DNA of 64,000 bases. Origin: Varanus komodoensis. Lineage: Eukaryota > Chordata > Lepidosauria > Squamata > Varanidae. The DNA is taken from contig NW_025335440.1 in the NCBI RefSeq assembly GCF_004798865.1, forward strand, positions 5,262,702 to 5,326,701, read 5' to 3'. The first letter of the stretch is position 1, and each line of letters opens with the position of its first letter. Of the stretch, positions 12,181-24,900 are shown piece after piece. The notes under the pieces were generated by a model, which saw only the letters and a program-made list of their open reading frames with translations, had not been told where the DNA came from and ran no database searches. The translations under genes were made by a program, and so were the position numbers.

Positions 12181-12885
12181 CAGTGCCGTGATTTCTCCTC
12201 CTCTGTCTCTCCACTCTGGGACTGGCAGGCCCTTTGTCCCTCACCGCAGCAGAGCCCAGATGCCTGCAGGCTGGAAAAATGGTGTCTGGAAAAGGGGGGG
12301 GGGGGGGCAATTTCAGGGGAGGATGTCAGGGAAGGCAAATGCTTACCTGAAAGGAGGGCAGGCATCTTTGTTGCTTTGCTAGCAAAGCATTGTCTGGTAG
12401 CCCAAACTGGAGAAAGGGCAGGGAGCAGCACGTTGCGACATGGCTGCATATCGGTCTAAGGCACAGAGAAGACCATAACACCTGCAAAAGAGCAAAAAGG
12501 GAGGTCTGGCCTCTGGTTCACAGGAACGTCAATGCTGCAGACCCCCCACCCCCCGAGAGGACTGCTGCGCTCAGCATCCCGGTCAACCAGCGAAGGGGGA
12601 AAGTGGGCCTTCAGCGCCTTGCAAGATGCTTGCATGGTGTGCCCAGACAGGAGGAGGAAGCGGGCACAGCAGCGGAATGAGGCGAACACCCCTGTTCCAT
12701 GGTCTTCCTTTGCAACTGCAAGGACAGCTCTGGCTGGGCCGTTTTCCCTCTGAAGACGCAAATCTTTGCAAGGACACGACCAGTTTAGATGGGAAGCTCC
12801 TTTGTATGGAAGAGCAGTGTCCCTTCCCATCACAAAGCGGGGCCAGTTCCTCAAAACAAGGAAGTGCTGTGATGATCGGCATCAA
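12181..12885. other. Unassigned non-coding DNA with a poly-G run
   Basis: No gene or family recognised. About 15 consecutive G occur near 12294-12307. Confidence 0.4.
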
Positions 12886-13465
12886 TGGGGATACAAGCAA
12901 ACGACAGGCAATACCAGAGGGCACTTTGAGGAGCGTTTCGCTAACCACCTCAAGGCCAACAACACATTTTTCTTTAAATGTATCAGAAGCAGGAAACCAA
13001 CTAGAAAGGCAGTTCCACCGCTGGGTGAGTATTTATTTTGTTAATGGGCTTAACGGAGCACTAAAGCTGGACAAGGAGATATTAATTCTTTTTATCTGTT
13101 TTCACATCGGGGATACAGGACAGATACCTGTTTCTGAACATGTGTGTTCGGAAGGAAATCAGTTCCTCGGGAGCATAATGATGGTAAATGCTGACATTCT
13201 CATCCTTGTTGAGAAACTAAAAGTTAACGAATGTCTGGGCTCAAATGCTATCTATCCTCCCATTCTTGAAGAACTCAGATGTGAAATTGCCAATTTCTTA
13301 CACAATACGCAGCATGTCCCTAAGATTAGCCTCTGCTGCAGAGGACAGGAGGATGGCCACTGGAACTCCAGGTTTTAAAAAGGGATCAAGGGGGATCTGG
13401 GAAATTACAGGCCAATTTTCTTAATTTCTGTTGCAGATAATTTAGTTGAAAGCATTATTTAAAAA

Positions 13466-13704
13466 GAGAGCCAGTGTGGTGTAGTGGTTAAGAGGCTGGG
13501 ACTGGGACTCAGACGACCTGGGTTCTAGTCCCCGCTCAGCCATGGAGCTAACTGGGTGACTTTGGGCCAGTCACAGACTCTCAGCCCAGCCTACCTCACA
13601 GGGTTGTTGTTGGGATAAGATGGAGGAGGAGATGTAAGCTGCCTTGAGCCCTTTGTAGGAAAAAGGCAGGATATAAATCCAAAAATAAAAAATCCAAAAT
13701 AAAA
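13466..13704 (+). mobile_element. Sauria-type tRNA SINE, near full length
   Basis: It begins GAGAGCCAGTGTGGTGTAGTG (tRNA-like A box) and continues with a B-box region (GGTTCTAGTCC) and GTGACTTTGGGCCAGTCACA. It ends with the stem CTGCCTT/AAGGCAG (13639-13669) and ATATAAATCC plus an A-rich tail. It is inserted in the CR1 remnant. Confidence 0.9.
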
Positions 13705-13935
13705 TAAATCTTCTAGGAGTACAAGCACCCTGAAAAGGAATCAACATGGCTTCCACAAAGATAAGTTCTGGCTCAATTTTTTGAATTGAGAGTGTCAATA
13801 AACATAGGGTGATCCAGCAAATGTGATTTCCCTGGACTTCCAAAAGGCTTTTGACAAAGTCCTTCACCAAAGACTCCTGAGCAAACTGAGCAGTTGTGGA
13901 ATAAAAGGGGAGGTTCTCTTTGGGTCAGTAACTGG

Positions 13936-14130
13936 TTGAAGTCCCCAACTCAGCCACGGAGCCACCTGGGTGACTTTGGGCCGGACACAGACGCTTAGAT
14001 CAACCTACCTCACAAGGTTGTTGTTGTGGAGATAAGATGGATAACAGCAGGAGGAGAGTGATTTAAGCTGCTTTGAGCTGAATGTAAGAAAAAGCAGGAT
14101 ATAATTATAATAATAAAATAGAATAAAAAA
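13936..14130 (+). mobile_element. Sauria-type tRNA SINE, 5'-truncated
   Basis: It contains CAGCCACGGAGCCACCTGGG and GTGACTTTGGGCCGGACACA, with tail stem CTGCTTT/AAAGCAG (14068-14097), then TATAATTATAATAATAAAA. Confidence 0.85.
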
Positions 14131-14876
14131 CAGGAAGAGAGTTCAAATAAAGGGCAATTTCTCCCAATGAAGGGGTGTAAACTGTGGGGTCTCACTGCAG
14201 TTCAGACCAATGCTTTTCAACATTCAGCAGACTCGTGACTATCCGGCCTGGGTAAAAAATAACTATCAATGGACAGGAAAATAAGTTTAAATAATTTTTG
14301 TAAGAATTAAGCCTACGTTTTATGTCAATGTTTTATTTTAAAAGTGTATGTATTCGTATTGTACAGTGTACATGATTTTATGTTTCCTGCAATTAAGTTA
14401 GACATTATAGAATTTATCTTAAAATGTGTACAATATTTTGATCCTTGGACTTCCTTTTTCTGTAATAAATTTTTAAAACATACAGTACAGTACATAACAA
14501 ACATTTATAAAGTACTGGCCTGTATTAAGAGTCAGAAAATATGAATAAGAGCGGGTTTTGATATAAAAAAGGTGTTTTTAATGGTATGGGTGGGGTAGGA
14601 AGTGAGCATTTATAGAACTCTGGCCACATTCGACTGGATAGTTGGGAGTCTACTGCATTCATAAACCATCTGGAATTAGGGGTGTGCAGTGAAGTGCCCA
14701 GCCTTGCTAATGACATCCACCTATTTAGGGTGGAGCAAAAGGGGCCGTGAGGAGCTCCAAAATGATCAGCTCCAAAATGATCAAACTGCGAGAATAGGCT
14801 TCAAAATGACAAATGTATTTCAGTGTAAGCAAATGTAAAGTAATGCATGTTGGGGCGAAACATTTCAACTTCAAAA

Positions 14877-15105
14877 GGCAGTGTGGTGTAGTGGTTAAAG
14901 GTGTTGGGCTGGGACTCAGGCAGTCGCAGTCTTCGTCCCCGCTCGGCCAGGGAGCCAGCTGGGTGAATTTGGGCCAGGCACAGGCTCTCAGCCCAACCTT
15001 CCTCAAAGGGTTCTTGTTATGGGGATAAGATGGGGAGCAGGAATTATGCAAGCTATTTGAGTTTGTTGGAAAAAAGCGGGATATAAATCTAATAACCAAA
15101 TGAAA
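14877..15105 (+). mobile_element. Sauria-type tRNA SINE
   Basis: GCAGTGTGGTGTAGTGGTTA, then GGGACTCAGGCAGTCGCAG, CCAGCTGGGTGAATTTGGGC and the tail GGGATATAAATCTAATAACC. It is inserted at the right end of the CR1 remnant. Confidence 0.85.
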
Positions 15106-15429
15106 ATAAGTTGATGGGAGATGAGTTACTTAGGTGGCCGTACTGGGCTCCATCCCTCAGGGAGCCTCCTTCCCAGCGGCCGCTATCACATCTTTGCATA
15201 CTTACACGAAAAGCGATGGATGGCGCAGTAGAAAAACACGGCAGGTCAGCAAATGCAAGACTGTTTTCTTTTGTGCCGGACTCCACTCTGTTCCTAGACC
15301 TTTCAGTTTATCCTTCGCAATTCTGGAAGGCTTGATCTGGACGCTCCCATGTAAAAATGTTCAGTTTCTGTTTCGACGATTAAGATTAGGGCGGAGAGCA
15401 CAATATATTTTAAGAGCTGCAATTCTCGG

Positions 15430-15960
15430 CTCCTCCCATCTTTCCTTCTCCTTGGGGGACTACAAATCCCAGCAAGCTTTGGAAGGGCTTCCGGTAATGA
15501 TGATAAGGAGGAGGCGTGCGCGCCGCCCTTGCAAAGCGACGCGGATCAGTCGGAAGGCGAGAACAGGTGGGAGACCCTTGATGGTAACGTGGAAGGAAGG
15601 CGAGAGACGAGCGAGGCGGCAGCCGGCGGTTGGAAGGCAAAGAGGACTGTCTCCGGCGGATTGCCTCGGGAAGGGGCACGGGGCGCCCTGGGGAAGGAGC
15701 GGCGGGGATGCTCGGGCTTTCTGGTGCCGGAGGCGGGCTGAAGAGAAGAGCGAGCCGCGCGGAGAGCCCAGGTACGCGCCGATGGGGCGGCATATAGATC
15801 CAGGGACGAAATAAATGAAGGAGCTCGCGCGGGTTTCCTTTCCCATGGAAAGCCTTCCTAGACGAGACGCTGCCTTGCGCAGCTTCCACCGTCCACGGCT
15901 TGTTTTGGGGGCCCTTTGCGCAGGGATGGCGCTAGCGTCCTTTTGTTTTAAAGGAGCAGC
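15430..15960. promoter_or_regulatory. Orphan CpG island with ZNF143-like and ETS-like motifs
   Basis: This GC- and CpG-rich block contains ACTACAAATCCCAGCAAGC at 15461-15479, close to the ZNF143/THAP11 promoter element, followed by CTTCCGG (ETS-like). A plus-strand donor (GCCCAG then GTACGC, about 15769) suggests a first exon reading right. The island could equally serve a minus-strand first exon of the ISG12-family gene 4 kb to the left. No coding exon in it was recognised. Confidence 0.55.
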
Positions 15961-15969
15961 GCAAACTGC

Positions 15970-16945
15970 GAAGTGAACCGGAGGGTCGGAACTGGCGCGT
16001 TCCTGGAGCGCAGCAGTGAAGGACACGGTCAGTTCGTGGCTCGTACAACTTGAAGGGGCCACAGGGCGTGCGTGGGCTGTAGGTCAGGACACACGTGGCA
16101 GGTGGCCAGGAAAGGGGCGCCTCCAGCAGGTCATCCGCCTTGCCCCAGCCTGCTGCCCCTCTGCACTGGCTCCCCGTTCCATCAAAGATGGCTTTGCCTG
16201 GGCCACCTGGTTTCTGCCAGCTGATCCACTGCAGGGGTTCTTCAATACATTCTCACCTAGCAAAGCCCGGTCTTCCTATGGGGACCATAGCGTCCAGGTA
16301 GATGGAGGCTGAGAGAGGAGGATGGTATACCCTGCTACCTGTGCCCCTGAGGAAAATGAATCCCTCAGCTATTGCTGGCCAAGCTCATAATCATTTGTGC
16401 CGGTCCTTAAGATACTTCCCCTGCCCCTGCAGTACACTAAATTGAGTGCGGATTAGCAGAACCTTTACAGACGCCTAGCAAAATATCGTCGTGTCCTGAG
16501 CAGCTTTGATCTGTGAATTTGCTGACCTCAGCCTCCCCTTTCCCCCATTCTTGTGGGGTGGCCTTGTGGTGCTTATTCACCTCTCTCAGTTCAGTCCCTC
16601 CTTTCTGCATGGTGGGGATAGTACTCCTCATAATAGTCCTGATAATTCTAAAGGTATAGAAGTTTACAATAAAATAATGCATGCAATTAAGCTTACAAAA
16701 TCTAACGTGAGTGTTGTTTGAAAACACTGAAGACTTATAGAAATGCTAGTTATCACATCTTTTGTCACAGGTGGGTAATGGATGGGTAGTGCGTATATTC
16801 ACCTTTTGGTACTTAGGTTGCTTCTCTGGCCTGCTAAGCAATTCAAGGGCCTTCCTCTCAGGTTCTGCTGCTTGCTGTTCTTTCCCTTGAAATTCTGTAA
16901 CGGCCTCGGGAGAGGTGGGTGCACCAGGACCATTCCATATACATC
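15970..16945. other. Unassigned non-coding DNA
   Basis: No gene or repeat family recognised. If the CpG island promoter works rightward, its first intron would lie here. Confidence 0.4.
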
Positions 16946-16949
16946 ATTG

Positions 16950-17435
16950 TGCTGCCAGGGACTCTAACCCCAACTGGCCTAAAGGTTCATTTGTATGAAT
17001 CATGAGGAGACAACAGACCACCAGCAAGATTTTCAAAAACCAAAGCTCTTTATTGAAGTGTGGACCCAACAATACAGGGCAGCCCACCCCTCCTTCATAA
17101 GGGACCCGCTCCAGCCATTTACAATTCAGATGTTTTATACCTTTCAGAGCAAACATTTTGGCCTGTCCCCATCCATCCATCAACCCCACCCTCTGCGTAG
17201 TGTTAGTCAGAGAAAATCGGCCACACACTTTTTTTCACGGTGGGCGGCTAAACAGAAATTTGGGTGCCAGCAATGGCCGTCTCGGTGCAAGGCCAGTGTC
17301 TCACGCTAGCAGAGCATCACGTGCAACTAAGAATACTGTTTCCCCTGCACAATTTCTGTTACGCTAGTGCTACATCCGTGCACACAAAAATTTTGAATTT
17401 CTGTACAATCTGAGGGGTACTTTTCCAGGTGAGAC
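16950..17435 (-). mobile_element. Possible solo LTR of an endogenous retroelement (fossil)
   Basis: On the minus strand an AATAAA signal followed by GAGCTTTGG and a G/T-rich stretch resembles the R-U5 part of an LTR. No coding region of such an element is seen nearby, so at most a solo LTR is present. Family and ends are uncertain. Confidence 0.25.
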
Positions 17436-17779
17436 CTCGGCAAGTTTACAAGTACAAGGAAGTCAGAAATTTGTATCAGTGCTGTGACAGCTAGCTAATT
17501 TGGTTGGCCCTGGGAAGACAGCCAGCTGGGCTGCATCTGCTGGGAGTGGGGAGGCTGTGTGGGCCCCGGCACCATGTGCTGCTGTTCCACTGTGACCCAG
17601 TGTCAACACTGGGATCATTATAGAAAATGATCTACAAGCCGCCACACCTTCAGGAAGGCAGGAGGCCCAGGGGTTTTCTTAGCATTGGTGGTCACCCTCC
17701 AAACTCTAGCAGGGGGTCCTGGCCCCAGGCATCCCTGCTGAGTAAATAAGGCAAGCACTCCTTCACCCAGCCCAGCTTG

Positions 17780-17960
17780 CTGTTTACGGTTCACAGCTGT
17801 ATCCCGCTTTTCCTCCAAGGATCACAAGGCAGCATACATGACATTCCTCCTCCCCATTTTATTCTCACAACCACCTGAGAGGTTATGCTGGGAGCTGGTG
17901 ACGGAGGAGTTCCATGGTAAAGTGAGAACTGGATATTCCAGCTCATATTCAACCACTACA
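17780..17960 (-). mobile_element. Diverged Sauria-type SINE
   Basis: Antisense text resembles the SINE: ATCCCGCTTTTCCTCC, CCATTTTATTCTCACAACC and CAACCACTACACCA in order. Many substitutions suggest an old copy. Confidence 0.5.
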
Positions 17961-18301
17961 CCAAAATGGTTTCCCTGATTTCTCTGTGCGCTAAACAAGG
18001 AATCCCACAATCAAACCCAGCATATAGGTGGCTGGTGGCAGGGCTGGGAGAGAGCAGATTTTTCTTAGATTTGCCCCGGCTGGTTGGGGAAATGCTGTGA
18101 ATTGTAGGACTTTTTCTATCTAGACATACAGGAGATCATACCCTTGGAGGATGTTTTCTTAAGAACTAGATAGCAGTGTGTTTAAATTGGTTCATTTTGC
18201 CAGTAAGGAACCATGGAAAAGGAAAATAACTGCTTTCTTGAGTGACTTCTGGATAGGTTTATGTGTAGAGAGAAAACAGTATCCTTGTTGCCAAATCTAT
18301 T

Positions 18302-18535
18302 CTCTATTTATTTGATTTACATCCCACCTTTTTCGCAAAGCAACTTACTTCATTCTCCTCTTCCTGTTTTCCATCTAATCCCCACAACAACCCTGTGAGG
18401 TAGGTTGGGCTGAGAGTCTGTGACTGGCCCAAAGTCACCCAGTTGGTGCCACGGCTGAGCGGGGACTGGAACCCAGATTGCCCGAGTCCCAGTCCTGCAC
18501 TCCTAGCCATAACACCACACTGGCTCTCATCTACA
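18302..18535 (-). mobile_element. Sauria-type tRNA SINE, near full length
   Basis: The antisense of the consensus is clear: ATTTACATCCCACCTTTTTC, CCCTGTGAGGTAGGTTGGGC, CTGGCCCAAAGTCACCCAG and ACACCACACTGGCTCTC. It lies about 370 bp beyond the HMGCL stop codon. Its tail supplies an AATAAA at 18307-18312. Confidence 0.9.
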
Positions 18536-18906
18536 GTCATTTGTGAGATGCTGGGGACTGGGAGGGGAGGGGAGGGTGGACAGAGAGGGAGAGAGACCCC
18601 CCCAAGTAACTGCAGAGTCCAGGATGTTTTCCCAGCAATAAATGGGCTTCTGAAAGGCAAGTTGAAATCAGCAGAAAAACTCTATCTTCAGAGATGCTTA
18701 AGATATCCACTGGATGCCAATGCAACACCTCTGGTTCCTTTAATGTCTCTTCAAAATGAAGTGTGCTTGTCCCAACATCTGGTCACCTAGTCCTGATGCT
18801 ACTGCAGGGGATATTTAAATAAACCACAGGGAACAGAAACATGGCAGATTCCAGCTTGCCAATGCAGCTTTTGTTCCCACGAGTCCCGTGGAGGCACTGA
18901 TGCACT

Positions 18907-21900
18907 TCACAACTTGCAGGAGGCTTGGGCCACTTTTGAGCACGTCCTCCTGTTCAGCACCCGGCAGATGAATGTGCCTGCTTCAAGGAGTTTCGATAGT
19001 TCCACGCCCTTCACAGGAGAGAGGAGAAAGAAGGGGGTATTACCACTTGCTTTTACGCATTACAGCGCAAGTTTCTGAAGCCTTATAGGAAGTACCCAGC
19101 TCCTGTTAAGGCACCACCGTACTTACTGTGTGGATACCGAGGCCATCCAGCATATACACCATATCTTCCGTTGCCACATTCCCAGCTGCTCCTTGCGCAT
19201 AAGGGCAGCCTCCGAGCCCAGCCACCGAGGAATCGACCACGCTCACGCCCATCTGCAAAGCGGAGCAAAACCCTTCTAAGGTCTGCTGCAAAACTGCTGC
19301 CTAGTCCGCCAAGGGAAATTATATTTTCTGCATCCAACTGACCTTCAGGGCCAGGATCAGGCTGTGCCTCTCCCTTCTCCCACAAAACTGCTCTTCCTGC
19401 GCATCAAATTACCATGACTTATGCTCTGATTTAGGCAAGGTGGCCCAACATTAGCGATGGCCAAGAGGATACTTTTCAGAAGAGCTTCTTGGGTGGATTC
19501 TGCTTTATATAGGTCTGAATGCTCCTGGGATTGACCAGAAAAATATTCTTCATTCCCTCTGGCTTGTCTGAACTTGATGGGTGGATTGGCTCAATTGTCA
19601 GAGCTACCCATTTTAGGAAGCTATAGTCTTGAATGGGGCAAGCGCAACGACCGACAGGAAACATACCTGAAGGGCAACCAGAGTGTTTGCCAAAGCCTGT
19701 CCGTAAGTATCATGGCAATGAACAGCAAGTGCCCCGACGGGCACCTCTCTCATGACGGCAGAGAGCATCTCTTTCATGTGGCCAGGAGTCCCCACTCCAA
19801 TGGTGTCACCCAGAGAAATCTCATAGCATCCCATTGCATACATCTTCTTTGATACCTGTTGCAGAAAACAGAATGCTCAGAGGGGGCAAATTCACCTTCA
19901 GGTTCTCCTGCCCCTGCAAAATATTGGGAACCCCCTTTATTAAACCTTCCCAGTAGTGGTCCCCAGTTATGGAATGATTTTGACACCATTTTCAGGGCAA
20001 GAAGAACGCCTTGTCTCCCAGATGATTAAAGGCATGTGATGGAGGCACGGGTGTCAAGTGGTTCTAACAGTCTGGTCTGGAATAATTTTAGCCGTCACCT
20101 TCTGTCTGCAACCAATACTCACCTCTGCTACTTTAGCAGGCGAGATCTTCCCTTCATAAGGACAGCCAAGGACACAGGAGACATACCTGAAAGCAGGAAA
20201 AGGAAACAGATCTTATTTCCCATTCAGCCGAGTTTGCTTGCTTCTTTCTTTCTTTATCCATCTGTGTGCTGACCTTGGCCCCAAGATGGCACTCCAGGCC
20301 ACTTCTAAATCCCTTTCCCAAAGCCAGAGTGGGAGCCTCCCTCCGCCAGCCACACAAGCAGCAGAGCAATCACCAACGAGGCAAAAGTTTGCCTCTCGGG
20401 ATTCACCGCGGAGGCCGTGTCCCACAAACGTGGCAGCTCCGGCCCATGTCTATGCAGCCCTCTCCCCATCGCAGGTGACAACTGAGGCTAGCCCATGGCA
20501 GCAGGCGCCCGTGCCTTCGGAAAGGGGCTGCAAGGAGCAAAGATCAGACCAGAGGCCTGGTTAGCCCCGTGCTCCGTCTGCACAGTGCTTAGCCAGATGC
20601 CCGTGGGAAGAGCACAAGCAAGGCACGCACACGAGCGCGCTCTCTCGCCTGGGCTCCCGCCTGCCTCAGTCAAAAGACTTCCATCGACACGGCAGGACTG
20701 CCACGCCAAGGTGCAGCTTCTCATGAACGCGTGTGAAATTCACCCCCACACACCAGAGCTGCAGCTTCGTGTTCAGGTGTTCAGAGGGATCCAATAAAAT
20801 CCAGGCAGGAGGAAGGAGGATCCAGCCCGACCTGTAAATGCTCTGTGTTCAGCCATGGCGTAACTCGCAGTACAAGAGGCTGGAGGTGTGTGACCACTGC
20901 TTCCACTCCCTGCCTGTCACCTCTCAGAACGCCCGGCTGCTTGCTGTCGGAAAAAGATCACTGGCCCGGCAGCCTCTTCCTGCCACATGGGCTCCACCTG
21001 TCATTTCACTACCTGGAAGGAGCTAAAGTAGGCTTCCCCAGCCTGATGTGCTGGACTGCAACTCCCAGCACCCCCAGCCAGCATGGCCAATGATCAGAAA
21101 TCCTTGGATTTTATGGTCCAAAACTTGTGGAGGACACCAGGCCGGGGAATGCTGAGCTAAAGAGATGTTGGCTTTGTTTTTGGAAAGAGCGTTCCCAACA
21201 CTTTTCCTGTTTAGGGTCCCCTTTCCTCCACAATATGGCAGCTCTCCTCTTCCCTCTGCCTTCCCATTATTGCTGATTAACCTGTCTGCCCCCCGCATGC
21301 AGTCTCAAGACGTACCCTCGGACTGGGATGCTGGCTTCTTTCGCTGCACCCAGGACATCACTAAATCTCTCCAGACTCTCCTCTATGGAGCAGTTGATGT
21401 TTTTCTTGGTGAACTGCTCTGAAGCAGCCCCAAAGATGGACACCTCCTTGGCTCCGGCGGCCACCTGCCAACGCAAGGGAAAGGCTCTGTTAATGAACTG
21501 AAGCACTGGGTGCTGCCAAGAGGGAGACTGGGGCGAGTAGGATCATGCAAACCCAGTGGGGCTGCAACACGTGTTCAAACCAACAAAAATCCTAAAGTGG
21601 CAAATCCCCCAAGAATGCAGTACAAGTAAACAAGTTGAGGTTGTTCAACAACAATAGAAAACCAGGAGTTCTTTGGGACAGACGCGAGTTTTGGGGTGCT
21701 CAAGAGTTTGCTCGCTACTTTGTGGCATTGTAGTTAGTCCAAACAAAGGTACAACCCTCCTGTCCTTTTAAGGGATTTTTTCCCTAGTACACTAACACAG
21801 CTTCCTGAAAGTTGCCTGTCTTTTTACAAGTATTCTTTTAGGGGCAGGACGAGACCAGCGGAGTTTGCACAGGTAAGCAGCATCATGTGGATTTGCATTA

Positions 21901-24900
21901 TGCTTGAAAGATTTCTAGAACAGGCTGAGCCGTGTAGTCACATACATGTAAGAATAAAAGTGGCCACAGAATGGGAGTTTCCCCATCATTAGTGCATTGC
22001 GCAAACTTTTACCCCTGCAAGAAAATTCAAGGTGATAAAGACTTACAGAGCTCGGGGCCTGAACGTGTGATGGAGAGCCTCTTCCACCCACAGTCTACTT
22101 GGATGCTGTGCTCAGAGGGCTAACTTGGAGGGAGCCTCGGAGGGCAGCAACAAGTGGGAGAGCTTTCTTAGTGGTGGCACCCCATCTAAGCAGTGGCTTT
22201 CCCACTGCGGCCTGCCAGGTTAAGACAACCCATCATGCTGAGGCGTTTCGAGATATACATGGATGCTCACGGGCTTGAAGGGATTGGCCATCCAAGCGTT
22301 TTACCGGCTAATCCTCACTGTATGTTGTTTCAGCTCTTTTTAATTTTGGTCTTAATTTTTGTGTTTTGGAATGATTTTATGGAATTTCGTTTATACTGTT
22401 TTATGAACCACTGTGAACTGCCCAAAGAGCTTCCACTACTGCGTGGTACAGAAATGAGACGATGATGATGAAGAATGCTCAGTTTTGCCCATCACTTACA
22501 ATACAATGAAATTCATCAAAAGCTCCTGAAAAGCTTTGTTGACCAAGTCAGGTCCGAGACTGTGGCTGCTACACAGACGGTAATAGGGCAAGAACCCATG
22601 TACAAAATGGCACGCTTTATACTTTGATCCCTCTACTTTGCTTTTCTTCCACGTGACTCAGAACAAGTCAGAAGAACTAAGAAACTTCTGGGTGCTCATC
22701 ACCCTCCTTGTCACCACTGAGCTCCATGCGCATGCGACCAGTGCAGTGTGGAGTTCTCGCACGTGCGCACTTTTCCATTCAGTTCCAGAGAGGGAAAAGA
22801 ATGGCATCTGCAAAGCTATGGATCTGCTCCCCACACTGATTTAAAAAAGCAGCATCCGCATGAGAGAGCTCCACACTGCAACAGGGTTCATAATCACAAT
22901 CACAGTTGTGCCTTTTCAACCTCAGAATGTCTAGGGAAACAATTCTGGAGTTTATGCATGGCAGTCTTCCATTACCGCTGCTTGGAAGCCTTTGAGGTTG
23001 GGGGTCAGAACAGGGTAGCTGATGCCAGGGGCCTTCCGGATGCCTTGCATGACTTCGGCATGATCAGCCATCTAAGAAGCAAAATTAAGAACACAAAAAC
23101 AGGGTTTTAATTTTTCAGAATAAAAGCAAGGTTATCTGAAGGAATGCCTCCTTTCATGTGTGCCTACCCGAACCCTAAGATCATTAGTAGAGGTCCTTCT
23201 CAGGAAGCGAGGAGGGTGGTTACTAGGGGAACGGCCTTCTCAGCTGTGATGCCCCATTTGTGGAATCAGCTACCCAAAGAGGTGCACCTGGTACCCATTC
23301 TTTACTTCTTTCAGAGGCAGAGTTTTTTCTCCCAATATTTTTTATAGTTAGATTTTTATCTTTTAATGTATTTTTTACTTTGCCTCTATGATTGTTTTAG
23401 CTGTAGTGGCAAAGGGTGGATTATTGTATTTTGTATAGTTGTATTTATTAATTGCATTGTGATTTTGCTTTCTAAACCATCCAGGGAGCCTTTGGGCTGA
23501 TGGGCTGGGTAGAAACGTAATGGATAACTAGGGCACCGTAAGCTTCCAAATCCTTGAAGATGAGGTGAGGTGAGGAACCCATGGCAAAGGGAAAGAGGGG
23601 TGCATAAAAGCACGCTAAGAACTGACTCGAGACAGTATCCCAAGTGCAAGGCAAATCAATCCTATTCTGCTTTCATTCATTTATTTGATTTCTATCTAAC
23701 TACTGTAATTAGATACTACAGTATTAGATAAGTAGATAAAAATTAGATAAAAGACAAATCAGATAGCTAATTACAGTAATTCCATTACTGACCAGGCTCT
23801 TTTAAGAAAAGATCCAGCTTGTTCTGTAATGTTTTACAGGACAGGCCTTGAGATCTGATGCTTTGAAATTAGTGAAGACCAGGCACTTTTTAGAACTGAA
23901 ATGCCTCATTCACACATTGCACAAGCAGATCATGATTTTTCAGTGCATTACTCTTTAGCAGGCACTATCTGGGAGTCTGGAAGCTGGTAGCCCAGTGGTC
24001 AGGAGGGCACCAAAGGGAGGAAGGCCGCTTGAGGGTTAAAGAAGCATCAGTACCAACCTGGGGAACCCATTTAGGAGACACAAAACTGGTAGCTTCTATC
24101 ACTGAAAGGCCTGTTTCTGACAGCATGTTTATCAAGTCAATTTTCACTTGGGTTGGCACGATGTTCTACAAAAAAAAAGATGTTTTTCCACCAGTTAACA
24201 ACAATTCTGTAGCAACTATTAATCTTTCAAACATTTGATTAATCCCTTCTCTCAAGTAAAACAAAAATAGGAAGGAATAAAGAGTAGCCATTGTTTCCTA
24301 CTTGGGAAATTAGAGTACGTTAACTTAAAAGACAAAGTAACATGGAAAATGGCATCTTTTATCCAAGACAAGACAGCAGAAGTGGTGGGATTGTGAAACA
24401 CTGTTATTTTAAAAAGGGGGGGAGGGATTAGATGCATTATTATGAAATTGTATTTCTTTTATGCGTATGTTGTAATTAACCCTGAACCTCCGAGCTGAGT
24501 CAGGCTAAAATTCTAAGTAATAGACACATAAGCACATGTGGATTTTGAAAGTCAAGCAGTGGCAAACATTTCCTGTTTTGCAAGCTGCCAGTGCTCAGCA
24601 GGCTTTTTAGCAGGTAAGCATTTAAGTCAGCCTTACACAAACATTTAAGTCAATCTTACACAAAGTGCGCTCCCTCCCTCCCTCCCATGACCCAGGTTAA
24701 TCCAAGACAGAGGCTGCGAAAAAAACAACCTGTGTTGCTTCCCCTAGCCAGGTGATCCACTGAATCAAAGCCTTTAAAAGGGAATTAGACATATTCATGG
24801 AAGAAAGATCAATTGATTGTTACAAGTCAAGGGGGCTATGAAGACAAGGAAGGCAGAGCTCCACTGCTGATGCTCCAGTAATGGGCTTTCTGGAGTCATT

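Larger units (their letters stand above)
12886..14876 (+). mobile_element. CR1 LINE, ORF2 remnant split by SINE and other insertions
   Basis: Pieces in order are 12886-13465 (segment before and at the start of the reverse transcriptase; DLGNYRPI-like text near 13395), 13705-13935 (GFHKDKFW- and LDFQKAFDKV-like text), about 14135-14215, and 14645-14876 (GKVMHVG-like text: GTAAAGTAATGCATGTTGGGG). Two Sauria SINEs and an AT-rich block of about 420 bp interrupt it, and a third SINE ends it. The copy is old and has lost coding capacity. Confidence 0.65.

Noticed and set aside
1-18900. GALE next to HMGCL
   Set aside because: No Rossmann GxxGxxG start, SSS-YxxxK block or other epimerase motif was found in the frames of this interval.
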